Shown here: one piece after another, positions 1-8,957 of the stretch
Numbering within the stretch: the stretch's first letter is position 1
Layout of the letters: the number at the start of each line of letters is the position of its first letter
Assembly: GCF_025398275.1 (NCBI RefSeq)
Contig: NZ_JAODOR010000007.1
Location: 1-64,000 of the forward strand
DNA length: 64,000 nucleotides
From: Microbacterium memoriense
Lineage (GTDB): Bacteria > Actinomycetota > Actinomycetes > Actinomycetales > Microbacteriaceae
Reading direction: 5' to 3'
Translations under genes and position numbers: made by a program
Notes under the pieces: generated by a model
Database searches by the model: none
Told to the model about the DNA's origin: nothing
What the model saw: the letters and a program-made list of their open reading frames with translations, nothing else

Positions 1-419
1 GATCCGGGGTCAAGGCCCATGACATCGAGGCGATGAGATGTCAGCAACCGCACGTCCACCGCGACCTGGTCCGCTCCCCGCACCGGTTGCAGGTCCGTCC
101 GCATACGCGCCTGGTCGGCGATGATCTTCGCGTCCTTCGCGTCCGTCTTCCCATCACCGCGATAGGTTGCCGCGGCGTGGTGAACGATCCTGCCGGGGAT
201 ATAGAGCACCCGCTGTCCGTGCGCGGTGAGCAACGCGATCAGCAGCGCAGCGCCACCGGCGTTTAGATCTGTCGCCCAGCAGACTTCACCGTCAACAGCA
301 AGCTCCGTGACCGCAGCGATGAGCTCGAGCAGCTCGGCCTCATCATTCTCGACGCGTTGAGACAGCAGGACAGTGCCGGCGTGGTCGATGACGACGCAAT
401 GGTGCGCCCGCTTCGTGCC
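1..419 (-). pseudogene. IS110-family transposase, N-terminal domain fragment
   Basis: Reading the minus strand from about 419 down to 1 gives an uninterrupted protein that matches the N-terminal DEDD domain of IS110-family transposases. It includes CVVIDHAG, then LLIALLTAHGQRVLYIPG, then the diagnostic GKTDAKDAKIIADQARMR. The first residues of the domain, normally a WxGIDxG-type start with the first catalytic Asp, are missing. The reading frame begins abruptly where IS3-type sequence starts on the other strand. The 3' part lies beyond the window edge, so the C-terminal domain cannot be judged. The 5' truncation indicates a non-functional remnant. No start codon or end of the element was found at the broken side. 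Confidence 0.75.
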
Positions 420-445
420 AGGTGATCAGCAGGCCGCCGAGGATC

Positions 446-625
446 GCGATGCAGACGAACGTGCTCAACCAGCAGCGGTGGACGAGCCGGCAGGAGCTGC
501 GGCTGGCCATCGTGGTCTGGATCGAACGGAAGTACCACCGCCAGCGAGCCCAGGACACCCTCGGCGGCTTGACGCCCATCGAGTTCGAAGCCAAGCTAGC
601 CGAGCCGCTCACACTCGCGGCCTAA
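446..625 (+). pseudogene. IS3-family transposase OrfB, C-terminal fragment
   Basis: An open frame from 422 to 625 contains, from about 446, the C-terminal end of an IS3-family OrfB integrase: NVLNQQRW, then ELRLAIVVWIERKYHR and LGGLTPIEFE before the stop. The catalytic DDE core is absent, so this is a scar of a once larger element. It abuts the IS110 fragment on the opposite strand within about 30 bp, so one element probably inserted into or recombined with the other. It has no ribosome binding site and is not expected to be expressed. Confidence 0.75.
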
Positions 626-976
626 ACCGAACCTGTCACCAGTTCGTTCCTCACGCCCCACAAGAACCGTCCGGGAAACCGGGTCAGGCTCCCATCGCCT
701 CAACTCAGGTGTCCGGAAAAGCGGGTCAGGCTCCGGGGGATTCAGACCCGCCCTACACCCTCGTTTGCGATGAGCCAGATTCGCTAAGCGCCGTCATAGC
801 ACCTGCCGGGTCAATCTTCTCGCGGGTGCCCGAGGTATCATCGACCTGGACAGGGTCTTGCCATCGACCGGATGCCAGGATCTCCGGATCGTCAGGCAGA
901 ACTACCAGATGTGTAACGCCGACCAATCACTCAAGCCAGCTTACGGAAGCGCCGGACGATCGGCGTACGAGACCTC
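626..976. other. Gene-free IS scar with a duplicated 24-bp motif
   Basis: No convincing gene lies here. Two near-identical 24-bp direct repeats occur at 669-692 and 711-734. Both have the form GTCCGGRAAA, then CGGGTCAGGCTCC, and they differ at about three positions. They resemble ends of IS3/IS481-type elements and probably mark the former right boundary of the IS scar just upstream. The stretch 740-976 shows no recognisable coding or structural signal. Confidence 0.45.
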
Positions 977-2098
977 CTAGCCTTCCGTGCTGGAACCTCG
1001 TATCCGTCGACCGAGCGAAGGCCAGCCTCGAAGAAACCCTGCTGGGCTCTCGTACAAGTAGCGGCCGTACTGCTGGCGACGGGCAAAGTGATGAATCACC
1101 AATGGGACCCAGATCGCAACAACCCAGAGCGCGACAGGAACCAGGACGTCACCTATCCAGGCCCATGCCCACGAGCCTGGGTGGACGAGATGGAGTGTGG
1201 ATACGACGAGCACGATCACAGCGATGTGCGCGACATAAATTGGAAGCGTTCGTTGCCCAAGATAGGAGAACAGTGACAGACGCTCGACAAGCCGCGCAAC
1301 TCCGAAGCCCGCTGCCACGGCAAAGATGCTCGCAGGAAAGTGCAAGAGGATCGCTGAGTCCGGGAATAGTGACGCCACTAGCGTCAGTGCAACCCAAGGC
1401 AAAGTCAGCAGGGCTGATTGCCACCAGTTGAGCGCCGTCACGATGGAGAGGATTCGTTTCGATAGTCGGGCGGCCGCGATGAAGAAGAAGAAGTACATCG
1501 GCACACCGGCCCAGCCAGCGCCGAGAAGCCGATTGACCTCGGGCGGCAATGCAGGGATACCAACCATTGCTGCGACGGAGACTGCTGCAGAAGCAACCAC
1601 TACTACTTTAGTAGAGATCCTCTTCAACGCGCGCCCGGCGATAAAGAACAGACAGAGGGCCCAGAGGAACCAAAGCTCGCCATTGGGACGAATCGGAGCT
1701 ACCAAGAACTTAAGCACTTGATCGGCGATGGTATTGCTGGGCTGGTTCGGGAGAACCTCAGTCTCGATGACCTTGTACATGAAGACCACGGGCTGCCATA
1801 CAAGGAACACCCAGGCAAGCAACGAGATCTTCCGGTCGAAGAGTTCAGTCCATGACGCTTGTGTCCACTTGTATGCGAACAACCCTGAGGCGGCGAAGAA
1901 GAGAGGCATACGCAAGGGCGCGAAAACCACGGAAGCCATCTGCAACCAGCTCGGAGCAGCCTCAATGAACGCGAGCTCAACCTCGACGTGAACCAACACC
2001 ACAAGGAGGATGGAGAACGACTTCGCCGCGTCCACCCACGCAAATCGAGTTACGGATGCGCCATCAGGTCGCCGCGTAGTCTTACGGTCATCAGCCAT
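977..2098 (-). CDS. Acyltransferase family 3 membrane protein
   Basis: 373-residue polytopic membrane protein of the acyltransferase 3 family, which typically O-acetylates or succinylates surface polysaccharides. The start has the family pattern: a charged N-terminus (FAWVDAAKSFSILLVVLVHV, residues 19-38) with the conserved His at 37, then about ten hydrophobic segments including MPLFFAASGLFAYKW. The ATG at 2098 has a GGAGAG about 11 nt upstream. It is the last gene of a minus-strand polysaccharide cluster, 58 bp after the flippase gene, so it probably modifies the polymer made there. The acyl donor and sugar target cannot be read from sequence. Confidence 0.88.
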   Translation of the reverse strand: MADDRKTTRRPDGASVTRFAWVDAAKSFSILLVVLVHVEVELAFIEAAPSWLQMASVVFAPLRMPLFFAASGLFAYKWTQASWTELFDRKISLLAWVFLVWQPVVFMYKVIETEVLPNQPSNTIADQVLKFLVAPIRPNGELWFLWALCLFFIAGRALKRISTKVVVVASAAVSVAAMVGIPALPPEVNRLLGAGWAGVPMYFFFFIAAARLSKRILSIVTALNWWQSALLTLPWVALTLVASLFPDSAILLHFPASIFAVAAGFGVARLVERLSLFSYLGQRTLPIYVAHIAVIVLVVSTLHLVHPGSWAWAWIGDVLVPVALWVVAIWVPLVIHHFARRQQYGRYLYESPAGFLRGWPSLGRRIRGSSTEG

Positions 2099-2156
2099 CG
2101 TGGCGTTCGCTCTCCACTCACTTCGTCACGTCATCAAGGCGAGACGGTAGCCCCCG

Positions 2157-3365
2157 TCACGGCGTTGCCCGTCGGCGCATCCGCCAGACCACCCACGACT
2201 GTAGCAGCGCGGCCAGGCCCCATCCCGCGGTCGCCGATAGCGCGGCCCCGTTCAGGCCAAGATGCGGCACTAGCAGCACGGCGGAGAGACCCAGCGCCAC
2301 CGCGGATCCCGCATTGATCCAAGCGGCCAACAGCTGGCGACCTGCAACCACAAGCTCGATCCCATACGACATTGAGAGCGCACCAAACAGGACGGCGGTC
2401 GCGCAGAGGCATACGAGCATGAGCGGGAACTGGTATCTCGGCCAAAGCGTGCTCCCCCACGCGTGCAGCACAGTGGCGCCGACTACAAGCGCACCAAGCG
2501 TCAGTACCAGGACTAGGACTCGAATTCGACGAGCTCGTGAGTAGTCCTTGACGCTCACGGATGCCTGAATCAGCGTCATCAAGGGTATGTATATGTACAT
2601 AGCCCCCGCCAGTGGCCGCAAGACGGCTTGATACTCGCCCATAGCCTCTTCCCCGAAGTAGGCGCCGAGCACATACGTTTCCGTCCATGAGAGAAGGAAG
2701 GCTGAGAAGGATGCGGCAAGCCCTGGTACCCAGTAGCGTGCTGTGCGGCGGAGATACTCGACTGACGCAGTGAATCGTGGAAGAAGCGGTCGTCCAGCGG
2801 CCGCCGACGCCAGTCCCCCAGACAGCATCGTCAGAGCCACATTCGCGGTCGGTAGCAGAAGAAACATCCCTGCCTTGTTCGCATTCTGCCAGGCAAACCC
2901 ATACCACAGCGCGTGACGCTCATTACCTCCTGCAGCGGCAGCATTCGCACGTAGCCTGTTGGGCGTAAGTAGCCAGCCTGTCAGTACGCCGATAGCCAAG
3001 GGGACTGCGACTTCCGCTCGAAACCCGGCGAAGAGCGTACTCATCCACAGTGCAACGAGCGCCAATAGAGCGACCCAGGATACGAGCGTGAACGCGGTCT
3101 CGCGGAAGTATGCGCGGGTTGCAGGCGACAGGTCCGTTCGAGTGGCCGCGTTCACGAACCCAAGATCCGCGGCCTGGTTCATGTATTGCACCAAGGACAG
3201 AGCCAGTATCGCGATACCGAAGCTGGCGGGGGACAGGAACAACGGCAACAGCAGCATCTGGCTCAGAGCTAACGCGGCGGACAAGGAGACCACCAGCAGA
3301 TACGAGCGCTTCGTTACTCGGGACCTCTTGTCACTCGCTTGAAAGCGGGGCCGCCTAATCGTCAC
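2157..3365 (-). CDS. Wzx-like polysaccharide repeat-unit flippase
   Basis: 402-residue integral membrane protein with about 12 hydrophobic segments and the overall pattern of MOP-superfamily polysaccharide exporters. Examples are the N-terminal LLVVSLSAALALSQMLLLPL and the later TETYVLGAYFGEEAMGEYQ, which resembles the D/E-x2-LG-ff motif of flippases. It would move lipid-linked repeat units to the outer face of the membrane. The GTG start at 3365 overlaps the stop of the upstream polymerase gene by four bases (GTGA), so the two are probably translationally coupled. Position next to a Wzy-like polymerase and three glycosyltransferases supports the role. Sequence conservation in this family is low, so the call rests on topology and context. 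Confidence 0.78.
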   Translation of the reverse strand: MTIRRPRFQASDKRSRVTKRSYLLVVSLSAALALSQMLLLPLFLSPASFGIAILALSLVQYMNQAADLGFVNAATRTDLSPATRAYFRETAFTLVSWVALLALVALWMSTLFAGFRAEVAVPLAIGVLTGWLLTPNRLRANAAAAGGNERHALWYGFAWQNANKAGMFLLLPTANVALTMLSGGLASAAAGRPLLPRFTASVEYLRRTARYWVPGLAASFSAFLLSWTETYVLGAYFGEEAMGEYQAVLRPLAGAMYIYIPLMTLIQASVSVKDYSRARRIRVLVLVLTLGALVVGATVLHAWGSTLWPRYQFPLMLVCLCATAVLFGALSMSYGIELVVAGRQLLAAWINAGSAVALGLSAVLLVPHLGLNGAALSATAGWGLAALLQSWVVWRMRRRATP

Positions 3366-4750
3366 GCTGTCGCTAGCCCAATCGGAGTAGAACTGCGACG
3401 CGGGGTAAGTTCACGGAGAGTTCCTCCTGCAGCGAAGTAAATAAGGAGGGGCGCGATGATGTACGCCAAGTAGGCAAACGGATGACCGTAGACAGACAGT
3501 AGAAGTTTTGAAAGCACATATGCGATCAAGATCACCCAAGCGGGTGAACTGAAGCGGGCGAGCCGATAGATCATTGCGATAAAGATGCCAAAAACGAACG
3601 GTCCCACGAAGCAGCCAATCAATCCCCAATCAAGATAGAAGGCGTTGACGAACCCGAGCGCCAACCCGAATCCGACGAAGTCAAGACCGAGGGCCTCCTT
3701 CAAGAAAAGGTCCGCGCTCGGACTGAACAAGATAGGGCCGAAGAACTGCTGGCCCATCTGAAAAGGAACCTGAGCCGGTATCAGGTGTATTGTTTGCGAG
3801 AACGTCCAACTAGTGCCCGATACGTAGCTGAGCACGGGGGCGAAGATGCGGTCCGCATCGGAGTATCCTGCAAGCGCGAGATCGTTGAGGTAGCTAGACC
3901 CCCACGCGGTCAAATTCCGTTCGAAGCCGGCATAGCTGAAGATGATCAGGCCTGCGCTCGCCAGCAGCATTCCCAGCACGATTGGCAGCGCTCGGTTCCA
4001 CAAGGCAATGATCAGCAGGATGACGGCGGGTCCTACGATGACGCCACGATTTCCGAGGCTCAGAAGTGCGAGGAGACTCAACGCAGCCACCCACATGAGT
4101 CCCCTCCGGTGCGGTATCTCCTCGCGCAGCAGCATGAGGCCGACGGGAACGATCAGTCCGACCTGATAGCCGATAGAGACCAAGGTGGAGGCCACCCCGC
4201 TAGTAAAGAACTGCGTCCTCGCGGTGTTGACATCATCGGCGAGCGCTGGGGGACCACCAGCCTGCAACCACATCAGAGCATAGACGGCTGTCGCTATCGC
4301 GAACAGTAGGAAGATCATCTTCACCCGCGGCTCTGAGGGGGGAAGCGGTGTCTCTGCAATCGCTCGCTGCTTTGCGCCGGAGAATGCGATGCTGTAGCCG
4401 AGCCCAAAACCCATCAGCGCAAGGACCAATGCCCACCATTCCAGTGTCGCTGTATCGCTGCCAGATAGCGATATTCCTGCTGACGTGTAGGTGAAGAGCA
4501 CTGGAAGGAAGACGCGAAGCGGCGACCAGCGCTCAACGGCACTTGATGCGGAACCGATGCTGGCGATCAGCCAGGAAGATCCAACGGCGACCGACAGCCC
4601 GAGCCCGAGATTCTGAAAGTAAAGCCCGATACCAGCGCCAGCAAGTACGCCCAACAGCACTGCCAAGAGTACACCTGTCTGCGATGCGGTCTCGTACGCA
4701 CGCGCCACGACGCGGTCATCGCGCTTCGCTAGAGGTTTGGTTGTGGCCAT
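3362..4750 (-). CDS. Wzy-like oligosaccharide repeat-unit polymerase
   Basis: 462-residue polytopic membrane protein with about 12 hydrophobic segments and a long central loop around residues 290-350, as in O-antigen and capsule polymerases. It would join undecaprenyl-linked repeat units on the outer membrane face. No strict motif defines the family. The call rests on topology, length and position directly before a flippase gene with a GTGA overlap. The start is the ATG at 4748-4750; a purine-rich GGGAGATGAAGA lies slightly far upstream. The gene follows a 346-bp gap and may have its own promoter there. Confidence 0.68.
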   Translation of the reverse strand: MATTKPLAKRDDRVVARAYETASQTGVLLAVLLGVLAGAGIGLYFQNLGLGLSVAVGSSWLIASIGSASSAVERWSPLRVFLPVLFTYTSAGISLSGSDTATLEWWALVLALMGFGLGYSIAFSGAKQRAIAETPLPPSEPRVKMIFLLFAIATAVYALMWLQAGGPPALADDVNTARTQFFTSGVASTLVSIGYQVGLIVPVGLMLLREEIPHRRGLMWVAALSLLALLSLGNRGVIVGPAVILLIIALWNRALPIVLGMLLASAGLIIFSYAGFERNLTAWGSSYLNDLALAGYSDADRIFAPVLSYVSGTSWTFSQTIHLIPAQVPFQMGQQFFGPILFSPSADLFLKEALGLDFVGFGLALGFVNAFYLDWGLIGCFVGPFVFGIFIAMIYRLARFSSPAWVILIAYVLSKLLLSVYGHPFAYLAYIIAPLLIYFAAGGTLRELTPRRSSTPIGLATA

Positions 4751-5096
4751 GGACTATCTTCATCTCCCTTCTGCTGGCTCGTTGTGGCTTGCGAAAGTAC
4801 GCCGCCTGATGAGGATCCGTCCACATGCTGTGATCCTGACTCCCGAATCCTGCTTTGGGTGTCCACTTCGGGTACGTCGCTTCCGCGAGCGTAGCGGAGG
4901 CGCGGGCCCCCTTAGAGCTCGGTTGTGTCGGTGTAGCGGGTGGTCGGTGGTTGGTGGACTCCTGGTACTAGATACGATTCCTCTGCTGTGATGAGTCTTT
5001 GGTGCGGATCTGCATCCTCGAGAACTGGCAGTATTTCACGATTGGACTCTGGTGTCTGACGTGTCGCGTCGCGTCCCACAGGAGACAGCCGATAGG
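4751..5096. other. Gene-free gap between glycosyltransferase and polymerase
   Basis: 346 bp with no recognisable gene on either strand. The only open frame is antisense to the neighbouring glycosyltransferase and has unrelated composition. A short imperfect inverted repeat, TCCGCGAGCGTAGCGGA, lies near 4877. The base composition is less GC-rich than in the flanking genes, as is the whole 1-8 kb cluster, which may indicate acquired DNA. It probably carries the promoter for the polymerase-flippase-acyltransferase genes, but no clear box was identified. Confidence 0.4.
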
Positions 5097-6032
5097 TCAA
5101 TTGCGACGAGCTCGGAAGGCCGCTCGCGCGTATGCGGCAAAGCGTGTTGACTCGGTGCGGTCGTGTGACGGGGAAAGTAGCGCAACGCAACTGCGGATCG
5201 CGTAGCCGGAGCCAACGATCGCACGCCAGGCCGCTCTGCGAACAACCCCAGCATGATAGTGGGATTGATACAAGTCGAAGAGGTTCTCCAGCCAAACCGT
5301 CTTGACCGCCGTCGTCGGCCCGCTGCTCGCGCCTACAGTATGGCTCGCGGATAGGTTCCCAGCGAGAACGACTCGGAAGCCTGCCCCCCGCGCACGCAGG
5401 CAGTACTCGACATCCTCGGCATACATGAACCACCTCTCGCTTAGGCCGCCGAGTGAAGTCCACGTATCCTTCCGTGAGAATAGGCATCCGCCCGAGACCC
5501 ACGCAACGTCGATCGGTGCATCACCTTCGATCTGGCCACGCAAGAGGTAGTGACCACGTAGGCAACGCCAACGCTTTGCCAACCGCGACATGCCGCTTGC
5601 GTGTGTGAACATGCGAATGATCGTCGGCTCGTAGCCGCCCGCCATAGTTCGTAGCGTTCCATCGGCTTCGACAACATCAGGAGCAAGGATGCCGATCGTG
5701 GCGTCCTCGGAGAGGATCTGAATGGCGCGGTGAATGGTCTCGGCCGATATCTGTGCATCCGGATTGAGCAACAGAAGGTGCTTCGCCGTTGATGCCGCGA
5801 CCCCCTTGTTCACAGCCTTCGCGAAGCCCAGGTTAGCGCCCGTTTGAATGACCTGCGCACTCGGAAACTCCGCAGAGACGAGCGCGACGGTCCCGTCTGC
5901 GGACCCGTTGTCTACCACGATCAGCTCGATCTCAGCCAGCGGGAGATCGGACAGCGCGGTCCTTACCACCTCGGCGCTGTTATAGGTAACGACGATCACC
6001 GAAAGCAGCGGGCTCGAAGAAGTGTCAGTCAT
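5097..6032 (-). CDS. Glycosyltransferase family 2 (rhamnosyltransferase-like)
   Basis: 311-residue GT-A-fold glycosyltransferase of family 2 that would add a sugar to the lipid-linked repeat unit in the cytoplasm. Near the N-terminus it has LSVIVVTYNS, then the nucleotide-binding VVDNGSADGT, then LGFAKAVNKG and the metal-site region LLLLNPDA. The later MYAEDVEYCLRARGAGF holds the catalytic-base region with ED. This layout is typical of dTDP-rhamnosyl and related transferases. I place the start at the ATG at 6032, which gives MTDTSSSP, has GAAGAGG nine bases upstream and overlaps the previous gene by eight bases. An upstream in-frame ATG at 6065 is possible but lies inside the previous gene. 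Confidence 0.85.
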   Translation of the reverse strand: MTDTSSSPLLSVIVVTYNSAEVVRTALSDLPLAEIELIVVDNGSADGTVALVSAEFPSAQVIQTGANLGFAKAVNKGVAASTAKHLLLLNPDAQISAETIHRAIQILSEDATIGILAPDVVEADGTLRTMAGGYEPTIIRMFTHASGMSRLAKRWRCLRGHYLLRGQIEGDAPIDVAWVSGGCLFSRKDTWTSLGGLSERWFMYAEDVEYCLRARGAGFRVVLAGNLSASHTVGASSGPTTAVKTVWLENLFDLYQSHYHAGVVRRAAWRAIVGSGYAIRSCVALLSPSHDRTESTRFAAYARAAFRARRN

Positions 6033-7110
6033 TGAGTTTGGCCTCTTCGCCAACGTCTCCATCAAGCCGTGCTCGAATCACCGCGACACAACGCTCCCAC
6101 TCGTGCTCGATACCACCTACTGGACGATGCACTCCTCGCCGCGCCGGAAGCAAGTCTATCGCGCGAGCCACTTCACGCGGTGAGTTGGGGCTCACGAACA
6201 CCGCTTCTGGCCCCGCGACCTCACGCATAACGGCGATATCCGAGACGATGACTGGTGCTCCAAAGTGCCTGGCCTCGATGGGGGGGAGGCCGAACCCCTC
6301 GTCGCGCGACACGAAGATGAAGCCGTCGGCCTGTTCGTACATCCAGCGCAACTCCTCGTCGCTGATCCGACCGAGGAACACCAGGCGACCGTCCGCAACA
6401 TAGTCCTTCACTGTCGGTGGCAAATCCGCGGCGGCTCCCGAATACTCGCTGCTGCCGACGATGACCAACGGCCGTTCGGAGGAAACGGAATGAGCGAGCA
6501 TCGCGCCCTCGATGGCTACTCCGAGGTTCTTACGAACATTCATCCGACCAACCGATAGGACGAATCGCCGGACATCACGCAGTGATGCCGGGCGGCGCGC
6601 TGTGGCAGCGGCCAGTTGAGATGAGACCCCGAGGCCTGTTGCGCTAACGGGACGAAGCCTGGGCTCGAGACGTTCGATCCGGTAGGCCTCCGTAAGCGAA
6701 GAAGTGCAAACCGCATCTGCTCGCCTTGCGAGTGGACCCATAGCTGCGAAGTACACGCGCTCCTTCGTCGTGAACCACTCCGGGTGATCCTTGAAAAGAA
6801 GATCGTGAATGAACACGGCTGATCTGCCGAAAAGCGGAGCATAGTTGTGAGCCACGACCGCATCGACGTGATGCTTCTTAGCAAGCACTCCGAGTTCGAG
6901 CGCATTGGTCGCGGCCTGCGGCGCGAGATGCGTGTAGACCGGGGCGGCGGTGGCTGGCAAGATAGCGTCGTCTCGATGGCGAGATCGGACCGCGACGAGA
7001 ACCTCGTCGCGGGGAAACGCCCGTACCCAGGCTTTCACGAACTCACGCATCACCGTTTGATTGGCGGTCGGGCCCTTGACCCACCAGAATCCGTCAAAGA
7101 GGACGCGCAT
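6025..7110 (-). CDS. Glycosyltransferase family 4 (GT-B fold)
   Basis: 361-residue GT-B glycosyltransferase of the GT4 type, probably a cytoplasmic enzyme of repeat-unit assembly. The C-terminal half carries the donor-binding signature: GRMNVRKN at 188-195 with the phosphate-binding Arg and Lys, FLGRIS with ADGFIFVSRDEGFGLPPIEA, and a correct EX7E motif at Glu271 and Glu279. APVIVSDIAVMREVAG follows. The N-terminal half is the variable acceptor domain. The start at 7110 overlaps the upstream glycosyltransferase by 17 bp, and the end overlaps the next by eight, so the three form one operon. The sugar specificity cannot be assigned. Confidence 0.87.
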   Translation of the reverse strand: MRVLFDGFWWVKGPTANQTVMREFVKAWVRAFPRDEVLVAVRSRHRDDAILPATAAPVYTHLAPQAATNALELGVLAKKHHVDAVVAHNYAPLFGRSAVFIHDLLFKDHPEWFTTKERVYFAAMGPLARRADAVCTSSLTEAYRIERLEPRLRPVSATGLGVSSQLAAATARRPASLRDVRRFVLSVGRMNVRKNLGVAIEGAMLAHSVSSERPLVIVGSSEYSGAAADLPPTVKDYVADGRLVFLGRISDEELRWMYEQADGFIFVSRDEGFGLPPIEARHFGAPVIVSDIAVMREVAGPEAVFVSPNSPREVARAIDLLPARRGVHRPVGGIEHEWERCVAVIRARLDGDVGEEAKLND

Positions 7111-8200
7111 TTGCGAGCTCCTTCAAGGTCTGATCATAGCGAGAGCACACGAGATCCCATGTGTACAGTCGTTCGCTACGTTCGCGAGCGTTGTGCCTTG
7201 CTCGCTCCTGCTCGTAAGGCGAACTGATCATGGCTTGCACCGACCGCGTAATCGCTTCAGGTACTGGGCTGACGTAGGTGCCCTGTTCACCTAGAACCTC
7301 GCGGTTGTAGATCGTGTCGCGGGCGACGATCGGCGCACCGCATGCCATTGCCTGTACGAGAGCGGGGTTGGTGCCGCCAACGCTGTGACCATGAAAGTAG
7401 GCGCCAGCGTTGTTGAGTAGCGCGAACAACAGACCGTCGTCATTCACGTGCCCGAGCCATCGCACATTCGCATGCTGCTCCGCTAGCCGTCTTGCGCTCT
7501 CATCCAGCTCTCCGCCGTAGCCTGTCGAGCCCACTATGACCACCGGGTACTCTCGTGATATCTGGGCGGCCGCGCTCAAGAACTCGGGAATCGTGTTCTC
7601 GGGGACGAATCGAGCAACTACGAGGGCGTATCCCCCAGGTTCGTACCCCAGCGGGACGGGGGCGGTGTCGATAGCTGTTCCACCGTAAGGAATGAACACT
7701 CCGCGTCTGCCAAAATCGGTCTCCCAGCGATCACCGATTGCGACAGCATCAACCACCAATTCGCTAGCATACTTTGCAGTTAGTTTCGCGCCTGTGCGGA
7801 ACAACCATTTGGCTACCCGCCCCCACTTGGCGCGGTCCCATTCGATGCCGTCCACATTGACTAAGGTGGGGATCCGTGCGCGCTTGAGAGCAGGGAGCCA
7901 AAACCCGTTGGCCACGTTCATTACCAGCGCGACATCCGGCTTTTCTTTTGCTGCATGGCGCGCAGCAGTGAACCCATATGTCAGGGTGCTTAGCGACTCC
8001 TTCTCGAGCCCCCAGGTTTGAATGACTCGCACGCGAGGGTCGCGCTCCGGGTCATCCGGCCTTGTCGCGCCGGGCCGACTGTAGACCGTAACGTCCCACC
8101 CCTGATCCACGAGGTATGGAGCGAGCTTGCGGATGGCGGTCTCAAATCCGCCGTAGTAGCTGGGATAACCGCGGGTTCCGATAATGGCAACTGAGGGCAA
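7094..8200 (-). CDS. DUF1972-type glycosyltransferase (GT4-like)
   Basis: About 368 residues. The N-terminus VAIIGTRGYPSYYGGFETAI is the hallmark of the DUF1972 glycosyltransferases, often annotated as rhamnosyltransferases, and a GT-B C-terminal domain follows. The usual EX7E motif is not kept: the equivalent stretch reads HGHSVGGTNPALVQAMACG. The open frame runs up to 8296, but homologues begin at the VAIIGTRGYP motif. I therefore favour the TTG at 8200, which has AGGATC a few bases upstream. That places the start 18 bp after the end of the decayed sugar-transferase pseudogene rather than inside it. It is probably the first gene of the glycosyltransferase operon. Confidence 0.82.
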   Translation of the reverse strand: MPSVAIIGTRGYPSYYGGFETAIRKLAPYLVDQGWDVTVYSRPGATRPDDPERDPRVRVIQTWGLEKESLSTLTYGFTAARHAAKEKPDVALVMNVANGFWLPALKRARIPTLVNVDGIEWDRAKWGRVAKWLFRTGAKLTAKYASELVVDAVAIGDRWETDFGRRGVFIPYGGTAIDTAPVPLGYEPGGYALVVARFVPENTIPEFLSAAAQISREYPVVIVGSTGYGGELDESARRLAEQHANVRWLGHVNDDGLLFALLNNAGAYFHGHSVGGTNPALVQAMACGAPIVARDTIYNREVLGEQGTYVSPVPEAITRSVQAMISSPYEQERARHNARERSERLYTWDLVCSRYDQTLKELANARPL

Positions 8201-8217
8201 GGAAGAGATCCTATTGT

Positions 8218-8694
8218 CTAGTGCGAACTGCCGTTGGCGGCAATCGCGGCTTTTGAGGTTCTCCGAAGAAGAACTTGGTCGCCCAGGAGCGGCCAACTCT
8301 CGTCGGAACCGAGGTCAAGTCGAACTGAATCATCCCACGGCAAGGATGAGCAGCCCGAGACCCGCCGCGCCTCGGTGATCCCGAAGCTCGCGAGAGCCCG
8401 CCGATGAGCATGCTCCGCTTGATCGGGGACTTCGCTCGCTCGTGGCGGGCGTCGCCTGGCGGGCAACATGGAGTCGCCGATCACACTGAAGTGCTGTGAC
8501 AGTGTGCTGAGACTCCCCGTCGTGAAGGGATCGGATGTTTCGCCTCGCTTCGCTTGTTCAGCCATCGCGAGGCGAGCGGCGGCGAGCGCGGCGTCTGCGT
8601 CCATCAGTGTGGCGTCCACGCAATCCTCCCGAAGGCTCTTGACGGGGTCGAGCGTAGCCGGGGCAGGTTTCGGAGGTGTGTCGTGCGGTTTCAT
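8218..8694 (-). pseudogene. Decayed, internally deleted priming sugar-phosphate transferase
   Basis: A 158-codon open frame that still resembles the neighbouring transferase at 9421-11073. The start MKPHDTPPKPAPATLD echoes MTHDTSPKPVLDTIAP. From about residue 70 it tracks the last 110 residues: FSVIGDSMLPARRRPPRASEV for FNVIGGSMSLVGPRPPLPSEV, then VSGCSSLPWDDSVRLDL for VSGRSTLSWEDSVRLDL. All membrane segments, the CoA-binding-like domain and most of the catalytic domain (PVLFRQTR, LKFRSM, DELPQ) are gone. Conserved residues in what remains are substituted, including SLVGPRP and KPGITGLWQVSGR. I read it as a fossil of a paralogue left after an internal deletion. It is not an enzyme even though the frame is open. 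Confidence 0.78.
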
Positions 8695-8957
8695 CTAGGA
8701 GGGCGATAGAGGGAGTCACTAACCAACAGGTCAATCTTCGCAGATGAAGAGGGTTCTTGCGCTCGAGCTGAGCGCTGTGGCGACCCCGGGCTGGCGTGGT
8801 TGCCTCTTCACCACTCCACTCTGCCGGCGGCCCGGCTTGCGCTCTCATCCGGTGTCAGGTCGCGTCACGTCATGCAACTCGCTGCGGTGCCGACGCGCCG
8901 GACACATATCTTGAGCGGGTTGGGCGCTCGCTGCCCACCCGACCCAAGGACACCACC

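Noticed and set aside
4912-5502. 196-codon minus-strand frame beside the GT2 gene
   Set aside because: It overlaps most of a clear glycosyltransferase in another frame, and the part beyond it shows no recognised family.
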